A DNA stretch of 28,420 nt from Ichthyophonus hoferi. Lineage: Eukaryota; Opisthokonta; Ichthyosporea; Ichthyophonida; Ichthyophonidae. Position 1 is the stretch's first letter. Every line of letters starts with the position of its first letter. Both the position numbers and the translations under genes were made by a program. Below the pieces are notes generated by a model. That model was given only the letters and a program-made list of their open reading frames with translations, searched no databases and was not told the origin of the DNA. Positions 9,806-20,864 of the stretch are shown here, piece after piece. The stretch spans positions 13,617-42,036 of the forward strand of contig NAOQ01000570.1 in NCBI GenBank assembly GCA_002751075.1. Direction: 5' to 3'.

Positions 9806-10001
9806 ATTGGTTCTGGATAACAATTGGCGTATATAATTAACTTAAATTTCAAATATGTAAGATACAATTCTACTATTGGTGAATTTTATTGCCGTATTCT
9901 ATTATTCCCAGTTTCATTGGTTTGTGATAGCAATTAGCGTATATAATTGATTTAAAATCTCATTCACGAGCGAGGCAATTACACGACTGGTGAATTTTAT
10001 T
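9806..10001 (+). repeat. Diverged tandem duplication, two units of about 85 bp
   Basis: Units at 9806-9890 and 9916-10001 both start ATTGGTT, share a CAATTNGCGTATATAATT core and end GGTGAATTTTATT. The middles have diverged. The second unit runs into a TTA/ATT microsatellite at 9997-10017. No coding potential was seen. Confidence 0.75.
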
Positions 10002-10918
10002 ATTATTATTATTATTGTTTTTTATTTCGATTTGAAGTCTAATCTATTAAATCAAAATGTTAGGCAAATATCATTATAACAAGATTTTACATCAATGGTA
10101 GACTTGATTTATTTTTTTATTAGTAAAAGCTCAGCAATTATTTTTGGTCTAGTATCCCTATGTCAAACTACAATCTTTCTCTGATAGTTCCATAAGTCTC
10201 AAATATCCTCTGGGAACATCCCAATATTGCGTCTATTTTACTTCTTTTATTATCTCAACGGCCCTTAGTAGGATTACCCTAACTTTCCTGTACCCAATAG
10301 TTCATTAACAATCCATTAAGAGCATGCGATACTACGGTGCTATACGGTTCCAGTTATAATTTAATTTATTCTTTAAAAAATGAAAACAAAACGCTCTTTC
10401 TTTAAATTAAATTGTAGGATTCCTCTTGTCCCTAATAGTTCTTATAACAAAAGGATGCCAACTCTTGGTTTAAAAGAAATAATGTCATGATATAATTGGT
10501 TGAGGAATTGAATGCTAATTAAGGTTAATTGATGTTCATTAATTAATTTAGTAGAACGTAGTATAATATTTGTTTATCTATTGGTAGAATACATTACACA
10601 TAGGCACTAACTGTGCGATTAAACATAAATCACTTCAAGTAAAAATGTTATTCATTATGGGCCCACAATTGTATTACAAATTACTTATGATATGAATCTA
10701 ACAATATTTCTTTGACAATAAACAAATGTATTACAATATATACTCGATATATATATATATTAATTCAACATAATACATGGAATGTGATCAAGATCTACAC
10801 AGTGGAAGTTTGCAGTATTCTCTGATGTAATCTAATTAGTCGAATATTAGCCTACACAATAAGAAGCTATATTTGACTTAGAAGTGGGAGGGGCTTTTAA
10901 ACTCATAGCTAAGGACAA
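10002..10918. other. Intergenic DNA
   Basis: No supported gene. A plus-strand open stretch after a TTTTTGGTCTAG site (about 10154-10312) reads as a hydrophobic segment, but it is within chance length for this composition. A CGATATATATATAT run lies at 10744-10760. Confidence 0.45.
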
Positions 10919-11167
10919 TTATGTTGTAGATATTTGAATATTAATTAATTCCGAATAATATTCATTGACTGGTTTCCTCATATGCTTTGAAATACCTTCA
11001 TACGCATAACTAAAATTAAGTCTTCTGAAACTCTGAATGTTATTTAATGATAATGTTAAGATGCAAATAACTAGATAGAAGATATTAGAAATTGCGGTGG
11101 TTATTTGTATCAAGGGTAAAGCATATTGTGTATCTATTGGTTTAGGCAAGTCAATATCTAATTAGAC
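10919..11167 (-). CDS. Candidate terminal exon with a transmembrane segment
   Basis: After a CTAATTAG acceptor (exon would start at about 11161) a frame stays open to a TAA at 10919. It reads ...LPKPIDTQYALPL, a hydrophobic stretch (ISNIFYLVICILTLSL), then a Tyr/Asn/Arg-rich tail. This would suit the last membrane helix and cytoplasmic tail of a membrane protein. No upstream exon was found, and a MITE lies 170 bp further up, so it may be an orphan remnant or chance. Confidence 0.28.
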
Positions 11168-11329
11168 TAGCAAATCATTCAAATAGATTTTAAAGAATTG
11201 AGAGTTTATCTTTATTTTAGCCAGATATTGTATATGAGTCTTTCCCGTTTCTCAAGGGTTTTCATCAGCACTTACCTAGTTGATTGAAGATGAATTTACA
11301 TCAAGGTATTGATTCAGGTCGACTGATTC

Positions 11330-11597
11330 TATACCTTATTATCTTTAAAATAGGAATTTTGGAACATCAATATGTTCAATAAAAGCCAAAAACAAAGATA
11401 AGATAATTTTTTAGCTTTGAAAAGATAAAATTAAGCTAACAGTTAATTTATATTAATTGTTAGCCCAGTTTTTGATTCAATATTGGATGGTCTTATTGTT
11501 TTTATTTTAACTTTTTTTTTTTGGTTTTTATTGAACATTTTGATGATTCACATATTGAAGTTAGAAATTCCTATTTTGACGATGAAAAAGTAAAGTA
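11330..11597. mobile_element. MITE family M1, copy 1 (diverged)
   Basis: The left end, CTATACCTTATTATCTTTAA, matches the left end of the element at 23737. The right end carries the inverted match (TTTTTATTGAACATTTTGATG, then AAATTCCTATTTTGACGATG). It contains the same internal TTTTAGCTTTGAAAA and CTTATTGTTTTT blocks. It has no coding capacity and long imperfect terminal inverted repeats, typical of a non-autonomous DNA transposon. It has lost about 10 bp in the left repeat compared with copy 2. Confidence 0.8.
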
Positions 11598-12735
11598 TCA
11601 AGTTGATTACTGAGTTAATAAGTTGGAATTAGACCTCTTACGATTGAGGTGATAATGATGAGATTAATTTGCTGGTCAAGGCTATAACTTAATCAAACAT
11701 GATTTTGATCCAAGCGTTGATATCATTTGATCAACTGCTAATCTATGATTTTTACATCCAATCATGATATTCATTAACGGGTTTCCAGAAAAATTATTTA
11801 AATACTTTTATATTTGAACCTGAAGTTATTTATATTTTGATTTAATTAATGTTAATTAACTGGTTTGTCCTTATTCGCCAATATAATCACCCAGGAGTAG
11901 CCTAATGCAATGCGCTTTATTTAATATTGGTTATTAAAATAAGATAATCTAAAAATGAATTATGACAGCAGTTTGATTGGATTATACAGCATAGGGCTAT
12001 TAAACTGTGATCAATACCATCTTCAGTATAATAGCTTTTTATAGCCTTAGTCATGTCAAACGGAAAAATGATAAATAATCTTGAATAATACAATTCACCA
12101 TTCTGCTTATTTACGGTTCTTTTGGAATCCCTATTTTAGCTATTATGCAATCGCATATTAATTTGCCCACGCTGACTAAACCCAACCATATAGTTTGTAC
12201 ACAATATCTATTTAGAAAAATCTTCCGTCTTGACACAGTTGAATATATTAACTTGATTCATATTGCAGCTATCATGCATTTTACTTAAAAAGACAATTAT
12301 GATACGTTAGTGACCTAGTATAATATCTTTGCACTGGTTACAATGAAGTATAAAAGTATATGCAGCAATGCTAATAAAGAGTGACACAATGACCAATTAG
12401 TAGCCATATAGCACGCATCATGAATGAAGAACTGGTCAATCCACAAACATCATGTATAAATAATAGTCTTATGAACCAATTACAGGCAAGAGCTAAAATG
12501 TAAAATCATAATACCTAGTCCTAGTTTGGTATATGTAAGGCAGCCCAAGAACTATACCTACATGGTAGTTCTAATTAACCAGAAATGTTTCTTTTGGTAA
12601 TAAAAACAAAAATAAGAAGCATTTTTCTTCTAACACAAAAATATGACTGCATTTGTCGATAAGTGTTACACGATCGTTAATCGCCATTGAGCCTTTAAAT
12701 CGGAAGTACTTAAAAACCAAGTGGCTCAGGATTGA
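11598..12735. other. AT-rich region, no supported gene
   Basis: Plus-strand open stretches occur at about 12086-12288 (ending TAA) and 12422-12505 (ATG to TAA). They could be pieces of the candidate gene that enters the gap, but their lengths are not beyond chance and no splice scheme was established. Confidence 0.4.
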
Positions 12736-12903
12736 TTAGTTGCCTATATCTTCCAGCCTGATAGATTCGTTAATGGAACATCTGTAAGTCACGCCAACAA
12801 GATTGCAAAACTCGAGTCAAAATATGATAAGAAAAAGTATAAAAGAAAACCAAAGTCCATAATAAAGGCCTTCGTCGCAGACATTTGCGACACCCCTGGG
12901 GGG
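12736..12903 (+). CDS. Candidate exon running into the assembly gap
   Basis: The frame is open for 56 codons to the last known base before the gap, with an in-frame CTTCCAG acceptor at 12756. It reads FQPDRFVNGTSVSHANK, then a Lys-rich stretch (SKYDKKKYKRKPKS), then IIKAFVADICDTPGG. Composition rises in GC toward the gap and looks protein-like. No family was recognised, and the other end is lost in the gap. A TCGCA/TGCGA inverted repeat (12874-12890) falls inside it. Confidence 0.38.
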
Positions 12904-13436
12904 NNNNNNNNNNNNNNNNNNNNNNNNNNNNNNNNNNNNNNNNNNNNNNNNNNNNNNNNNNNNNNNNNNNNNNNNNNNNNNNNNNNNNNNNNNNNNNNNN
13001 NNNNNNNNNNNNNNNNNNNNNNNNNNNNNNNNNNNNNNNNNNNNNNNNNNNNNNNNNNNNNNNNNNNNNNNNNNNNNNNNNNNNNNNNNNNNNNNNNNNN
13101 NNNNNNNNNNNNNNNNNNNNNNNNNNNNNNNNNNNNNNNNNNNNNNNNNNNNNNNNNNNNNNNNNNNNNNNNNNNNNNNNNNNNNNNNNNNNNNNNNNNN
13201 NNNNNNNNNNNNNNNNNNNNNNNNNNNNNNNNNNNNNNNNNNNNNNNNNNNNNNNNNNNNNNNNNNNNNNNNNNNNNNNNNNNNNNNNNNNNNNNNNNNN
13301 NNNNNNNNNNNNNNNNNNNNNNNNNNNNNNNNNNNNNNNNNNNNNNNNNNNNNNNNNNNNNNNNNNNNNNNNNNNNNNNNNNNNNNNNNNNNNNNNNNNN
13401 NNNNNNNNNNNNNNNNNNNNNNNNNNNNNNNNNNNN
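12904..13436. other. Assembly gap (533 N)
   Basis: Unknown bases. Long open frames spanning it on either strand are artefacts of translating N. The left flank is unusually G-rich (CCCCTGGGGGG) and the right flank is a GT run, so difficult repeats may have caused the break. Confidence 0.99.
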
Positions 13437-14443
13437 AGTGTGTGTGTAAAACTCCACATATTCTACAAAGAAATAATAACTTCTAATAATAAGGTTATAT
13501 ACAGAGTATCAACAGTGTGACTTCGACAAATTGAATACATTATTAGCAAGAACATGAACCATTTAAACAAAATGCAGATAACAGGAGAATATAAGAGTGT
13601 ATATGGAGGAGAAATCAAAAAAAACAATAGAAAAGAAAAATAAATAATAAGAAAAGATCAAAGCATATCATGTTAAGCTGACGATAAATTAAGGAAAATA
13701 TTTAAATATAAACATACTAACTAACAAAAAGAACGAGAATTCTTTTTTTAGGCATTATGGAGTTGGATTAAAGCAGAGAAAGGGGAAAGAGAAAACAAAG
13801 GAATATTTTAAGAACACTATAGAACTGAGTACCGCGCTAAGTATTATGGTTGTATATCAATATGCAGCTTTAGCTATTTATATCAAGGATATATATTATT
13901 ATCAATAACTACAGCTGTTGATAGCAGTATATGTAATGAAATAGTAATAGACTGGTAGGTTATAGGCAGAGATCTGATTATATAATTTTTCAGTACTTTG
14001 ATTATTATGTTTCCAAGTTTAGTATGTGTTGAAGTTAGAATATAACCTATACTTATATATATACATGTTTGTTTATATTGAGGGATGTTGTTGTTTTGGT
14101 AATAGTTATTGTTATTAGTATAAATTAGTTCTGATTGCATTTTGCATTACTGTAATGGCGTATTGTCTAGAATCAGGGGGAAAAAAAAAAAAAGAAAAAA
14201 AGAAAAAAAGAAAATTAATCGTATACTGTTACATGAACTATCTTTGTGTTAATATAATATACATCAAATTTATTATATTTTACTGTATTTTATATAAGCT
14301 TTTCTCCATATTGAGCTCCAATATCTACCGTACATACATATTAGAGACCATTAGTAAAAATGCCTCCTTCTACGAACAGTAGTGTCTAATCAGTTATTAA
14401 AAAACCAACAAAAATTACCACTGCCTATTTTCAGTGATAGTCA
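13437..14443. other. Region between the gap and the PWP1 3' end
   Basis: A minus-strand open frame at 13883-14140 (85 codons, Ile/Asn/Tyr-rich) and a plus-strand one at 14155-14382 (starting with a poly-Lys run read from an A/G tract) are compositionally poor and probably not genes. The 3' untranslated region of PWP1 should lie below 14444. Confidence 0.5.
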
Positions 14444-17400
14444 TTATGCCTCTATGGCTCCCTCCATTTGCTTGGCTGCAGCCTGTATAGAATTAATTAA
14501 TTAATTAATTAGTGAATTATAAAGTGGTAAGATGTTATGGGTGAATAGGCAACATGTTCATTATACTTCCTGTACTATACTATACTATACCATACTATAA
14601 TACACACTCTCTATCTCTCATTATGATTATATATATATCTATATATTACTAACACTACTACTATTACTATTACACACCCACGTTATTTAGAATATAATGT
14701 ATACACACCTGTACGATTAGGAAGTATCTATGTATTGGTATATAGTCACATGACTATATATATATCTCACTTAAAAATAATTTATAAATTTATAAATATA
14801 TAAATAAATACTAATTGTATATACCTAAACGGTTGTTTAATTATCCAATGACTACCGTCTTTTAAAATTTAGTCACGCAGTTAAGATACAGTATAGAGTG
14901 ATAAGTAAGGACACGCGGACATTGAGAAAGCAACTGTATATACAACTTGATAATATAACAACGTGGATAAGTAAAATATAATCAATAACATATAATAAGA
15001 GTATAGTCAAGGCAACAATCAAAGGAATGGAGGACAAAAGAGAACGAAAAAAAAAGATAGAAACAACATGGCCCGAACCTGAATACTCTGGATCCTATCA
15101 GCGAATCGGGTACCAACTCCAGAAGATGCGGCCAAATCCCAGACTTTCAGCTTACCTGAACATTGAAAAATAACCAATTAGTAACAAGCATAGACATGCT
15201 TTTAATTTTTTTAAAAGTAGGGCCACCAATCATTATACTGAGATAAGTGGCGACTATCAATGGACGGCATCCCTCAGCAAATATGATTGGTCGAAATAGG
15301 AGAAGACATAAAGCTAAGATTATATAAATGTTAATAATTGGATAACCAATTTTAATGCATATTATTTGCATTTATAGATAATAAAACCAATCAAAAGTGC
15401 ATTGTACAAAAAAAAGAACATATTTTTATATTATTATATAATTATCTTAATTAACCTTAATTCGTAGTTGTCACAATTTTGTTTTTGAAATCTCTTACGG
15501 TTCCTTTCATGCAAATTACTATCTTTAACCTGATTGGTTCGTATAATATACCTAGATTGTATCTATAGATTGAGAGGGCTGTCTAATCATGACTCTTCAC
15601 CAATAGAAATGCTCCATTATTTTGATCGTTGGCATAATACTAAACATAGCCAATGGTATAAATTTATTAAAAGCCAGTAGCATGATTTGAAGCGTAACTG
15701 TTTATATAATAATATAATAGTCCAATAGTATAATGCTATAATATATATATATATATATATACTCCTATTCTATCCTTCCTACTATATCTTACCATATCCT
15801 ACTATATGGCATACTATACTGTAGTATAAATCCTATCATATCCTACCCTATACATCTACACATACCATTTATATATATATATATATATATATATGTACTC
15901 ATATTCCTATCTTACACTATACACTACACTTACGAGAGGGAGAGGGAGAGGGAGAGAGATACATATACATACCCTTTCCGCCTCCAGCAGCAACAACCAG
16001 AGGAGAGTCAGGAGAAAAGCCTACAGCGTAGACAGGGCCCTACAAGATGGAGAGGGAGAGGGTTAGGGTAGTGTAGGAAACATAAACATACACTAGGTTC
16101 TGGTTTGTATTGGGTAGTATAGTAGTATAATCGTAGCAAATAATATCAATATACAATATCATAACCACATAAACTTCACCCTTAAGATTTTATATATTTC
16201 TATACATACATATATATAACAACCAATCATATACATATACCATCTTTAAGTCCCGGCTCGCGGCACATGTAGGCTGGTTATTGGCTAGATCCCACACCTT
16301 GACCGTCTTGTCAGCCCCTGACGTCACTAGACAATCGGGTATGTACTTGCTGTTAAATAGATAAGAGAAAAGATTAGTATAATAGACAAAGCTATATTAA
16401 AATTATAAATGTATTTTATATTTTAATATTTACAGGTAATAGGTAATAATAAAAATAATACAAATTATAAATAAAATATCAGTTTTAGCTATAAAGTATA
16501 TATATATTACTATATTAACAAAAGATTACACCACGTGGTATTCCCGTGTGTAGCAGTTTAACTTCTTAAACCGCACGAGATGGAGTGCTTTATACTAGGT
16601 ATGGCCGTAACCAATAGACAAAGCTAGATTAAAATTATAAATGTACTTCCAATATAAAACATGGGTATTGTAAATTAATATAAATTAAACATTAAGTTGT
16701 TATATTATTTATCCATACTTATACACGTAAAATAATATAAAATAAAGTCCTTTACTACATTTAAATACACTACCACACGTGCTGTAATTAAACATCAATT
16801 AAAAAAAAGATCACAGAACGTGGTATTCCCGTGTGGTCCCCCACTAACCACGGTAATAGCAGTATAGTAGTATTATATATAGAGAGTATATAGAGTATAT
16901 AGAACAGTAGTGTGTAGAAAAGGCCAAGGAAAAAAGAGAGAACAAGGCAGGGAATTATACAAGGCTGTTAATTGGGTAGTTAAAGCTAATTTATAGTTTA
17001 AATGTTTAGTTGATTTAATAGGGCTTAAAAACATATGTATGTTATATTAGTTAATCGGATGATTTAGACTTATTTATAGTACATATATATTCACGTAATA
17101 AAGGACAGAAGGGGAAATAAGCAACCAGTAGCATTATCATATACATAGCCTTATTAAGGATAACTATGGCGCTATATTTATCAAGCTTTTTCGTATATGA
17201 TATGTCACATGAGGGTAGTAAATAAAATATAAATAATATCAGTGATAGGATGGTCGAGTATCCCATGAAATAGGTAATAAAACGATGGGATGATTGGTTC
17301 GCATTAAAATTAAAATGTTAACCCACCTAAATGATAGGCTGGTAGCAGCCTTATCATGGGCTTGAATTGTGAAGAGAGTTTGACCAGGCATACGAGCATC

Positions 17401-20400
17401 ACATGACACAATCATGCCAGTGTCCAATGAAACCTACAGGTTATATATATATGTAAAGAACGATATTATTTTCTAATTTAGGTTTTTTAAAAGGCCTTAC
17501 TGTCCATACTGTCCAATGATTGACCTCTATAAATTTTAAAGTTTCTATCAATTTTATGCGCTATACATATTATCTATCACATCATACTACCACACTATAT
17601 TGGACTATACTTCGATTATATTACGATTGTATTATAGGGTATATATAGGTAAACTAATATCCTAGCAATAAATAATAAAGCACGGCATTGTAATGTTATT
17701 AACCTCGGTTTGTACAACGACGTTTGTTGGAGAGAAAAATATTCATGGATTATTGTGTAGTCAAACTTTAAGAAAAAAAATGTAATAGAAAGAATAAAGA
17801 AAAACAATGCACAGCACGATACTATATGATATCGCATGTAATATATATATCGACCTAAATAAATGACTATTAGGCATGCCTAATGGTATTAATTAATTAT
17901 TGATTGGTTAGTTAATTAGTATGAGAGATAGCTATTGACTTTGCTTGTGACATGATAAAGTAGATGATTGATTAATTAATTAGTAATTGGTAATTAGTAG
18001 TTTGTATAGGCTATAATATAATATAAGTTAAGAGGCATAAATAAAGAATAATGATTGAATGATATATAGAGTAACCAATGATAATAGGTGCACAGATGCA
18101 TATATATACAAAACTGAAATAGAAATAAAATAGAAGTTATTTGATTGGATGCTAGAAAAGGGGAACCAATAAAGGGAGCGACATAAAAATTATTATCACC
18201 ATGGAAACCTACCGCAAATTGTTCAGGGTGGAATGTGTTCCAAGCAACCCCTTCTACGTCAGCACCCAGTGCCCATAGGCTAACGTTCTCGGGTGCGCGC
18301 GAATCAAATACTGTGCACGTGCGATCATATGAACCAGTAAGAAGCACGGTTGTCTCTACAGGGCTCCAAGCCACGGCTTGAACCTAATATAGAAAGTAGC
18401 ACGTGAGTGTATGTTTTTTTATCATAGGTAGTAGGATAGGATAGGATAATAGAGTATGGTATCACATATATCCAGACCTCAGGCGCAGTCATAAACAGTT
18501 TATGACGTCATATTTATATATACACATGCACATCCCTCTCCCTCTCCCTCTAATGGTTGGTCTAGAGCACACCTTATCGGTATGGTGGTTAAAGCTGATT
18601 ACACATTCAGCCTTCTGGAGGTCCCAGAGTTTAACAGTTTTATCTGCAGATGAACTGGCTAGGACGTGTCTGGATGGGTGGGTAGTAGGAGTTACAAGAG
18701 AGAAGAAGAGAGAGAGGGAGAGAGAGAGAGAGAGAGAGGGAGAGAGAGTTATAGAGAGGTATGGGTACATAAATAGACAATATTTGGTAGCACATACAGC
18801 CATATGACAATTTTTCCCTACACTATACACTATTCCATACACACACCTATTGGCTCTGTTCCAGGATAATCCCATCACAGCTTCAGTATGAGTTTTGGTT
18901 GGGTCGGGCCCTTTGACCACAGGCTTCTATTGGTGAAATGATTATTAGTGTGGTATAGTATAGGAATAGAAGAGGGCAAAGCTTAATAGGGATGGCTTAT
19001 AGGTAGTGATTTCATTATGATTATATATCAGTGTATCTTACTGGCTCCTCTGTGGGAGGCCCACCCTATCATTATGCCATCTAGACACTCTGAGCCAATC
19101 ACATAATATGATTAAGATGATAACAACCAACGCATCCTGCATAAATAATTAGTAAAATATAATATAGCATAGTATAGTATCATAATATAATCTAGTAGAG
19201 TACAGTATAACATAACATAACATAGCACACTATAGTATAGTACAGTATACTATATAATAAAACCTAATATAGTACAACATAACATAGTATACTACAATAT
19301 AATATATAGCATAAAATTACATAACATTACATAACATAGCATAACATAACATAACATAATGTAGTAGTATACTAGACCTTCAATCACCTTCTCCCTACCT
19401 GTGTTTTCTTTCCCTTCTTCCCCTTTTTAACTGGTGCAACGCTCTGTGGTTCCGGAGCAATACCTAACATACAAGAGGGTTCCATGCCATCCACTACATC
19501 TAGATTCCAGATCTCAATCACTGGGAGAAGACTACCTACAGCAACGAAGTTACCTAGCAAGGATAGGAGAGAAAAGTAAAGAAAGGTTATGATTAGTATG
19601 TGTAGGTAGGTAGGTAAATAAGGTAGTATAGTAATATGCATACAAACATACAGAAATATACATATAAATATACAATAACATACATATATATATATATAAA
19701 ACAACATATACAAACACATACACATACACAAACATACAAACATACTGCACCAACCTACCTGGACTTTCGGGAGCACCATTATCATAATCCATCCACTGCA
19801 AACAGAGTGGCACGGCTCCTACCAGAATATCATGATGTACATATGCGTTTTCTTCCTCTAAAAAAGTATGTATGGTTAATGCGATAGGTTTATATATGTA
19901 TATAAAAGCAATATAAATATGTAAAACCATCTACAATAACATATACAATGACATATACCTATATATACTAATAAGCAAACACTAAATCAATAGGAAAGAA
20001 AAGGTATATAAGAACCAATTACATAGAAATACAAAACTGTACTACCAATAGTTATTAGCTCTAGAGTTCATATGTATAGATAAAGAGTCAAAATTATTGG
20101 CTCGGGGTTTGCTATGACAATACACATACACATATAGTCACTATATTTCTAATAACTTATATATTATTAACAATAGCATAAATGTCACCTATAAGCAAAA
20201 CAGACTCGACCCTTTCGGTATTCTAATTGGTTTATTCAACCTTTCCCTCTCTATCTATTTCCTACCTTCTTCCCATACATACACCTCCACTCTGCATTCC
20301 TCCTCTTCCGATTGGCCTACTAGAATAAGATTATCCGTGGGTTTAATCGTGAAATCCTCAATTTCATCATCGTCGTCGACATTCTGCATAGACCCCCACC

Positions 20401-20832
20401 CAATATAGTAAGAAATTTGAAATTTCATCAAAAAGAACTACATGTACATATTGTATAATTACATGCACAGGTGTCAATGTATTATGTAATACCTTCATAG
20501 TGATGTATGGATCGTTCTCATTGGTTGCATGGTACACCAATCCTTCCAATCCGGCAAACTGTGCTGCCACGCCTGCATGATTTTCAGCCTGTTAGAACGG
20601 AGAACAGAGTACACTACACGGGTGAATTGGCAAAGAAAATAAGTGATAATAACATAAAAACTAATCTATACCTTATTTATATTATAGCGTATATAGGATA
20701 TAAAGTTAAATAACACACTGTATGGTATACTATGATTGTATGTATATGTTTTTTACTATTATTTTATTAAAATAATAATACAAGAAATCATTGGTCACCT
20801 TTCCTTCCCCATGTTACCATACGTAAAAGAAC

Positions 20833-20864
<32 letters not shown>

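Larger units (their letters stand above)
16381..16853 (-). repeat. Tandem 5S-derived units (5S-like head plus spacer)
   Basis: On the minus strand there are two units, each a 5S-like segment followed by an AT-rich spacer. Unit A is 16853-16613 and unit B is 16612-16381. Both spacers end with a 33-bp segment differing at one base (16613-16645 and 16381-16413; plus-strand AATAGACAAAGCTA...). This could be a decayed two-unit 5S rDNA tandem, or two copies of a SINE with a 5S-derived head. It lies inside PWP1 intron 10, in the same orientation as the gene. Confidence 0.7.

Noticed and set aside
10150-12505. Hydrophobic plus-strand open stretches suggesting a second receptor-like gene
   Set aside because: Same reason: 50-60 codon open intervals are expected several per kilobase here, and no recognised motif was found.
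12770-13520. Open frames of 211-229 codons across the gap on both strands
   Set aside because: They consist almost wholly of N translated as X. Only the flanking bases are real.
19384-19930. Several minus- and plus-strand ORFs over 60 codons around PWP1 exons (also 18502-18807, 20795-21067, 21243-21761)
   Set aside because: They are exon sequence read on into introns, opposite-strand shadows, or translations of CATA/TATG and GA repeats.
20573-20588. Alternative start of PWP1 exon 3 right after TTCTAACAG
   Set aside because: It needs a different exon 2 donor. The CTAAC there makes a better branch site for the acceptor 18 nt further on, which fits the phase. Not fully excluded.
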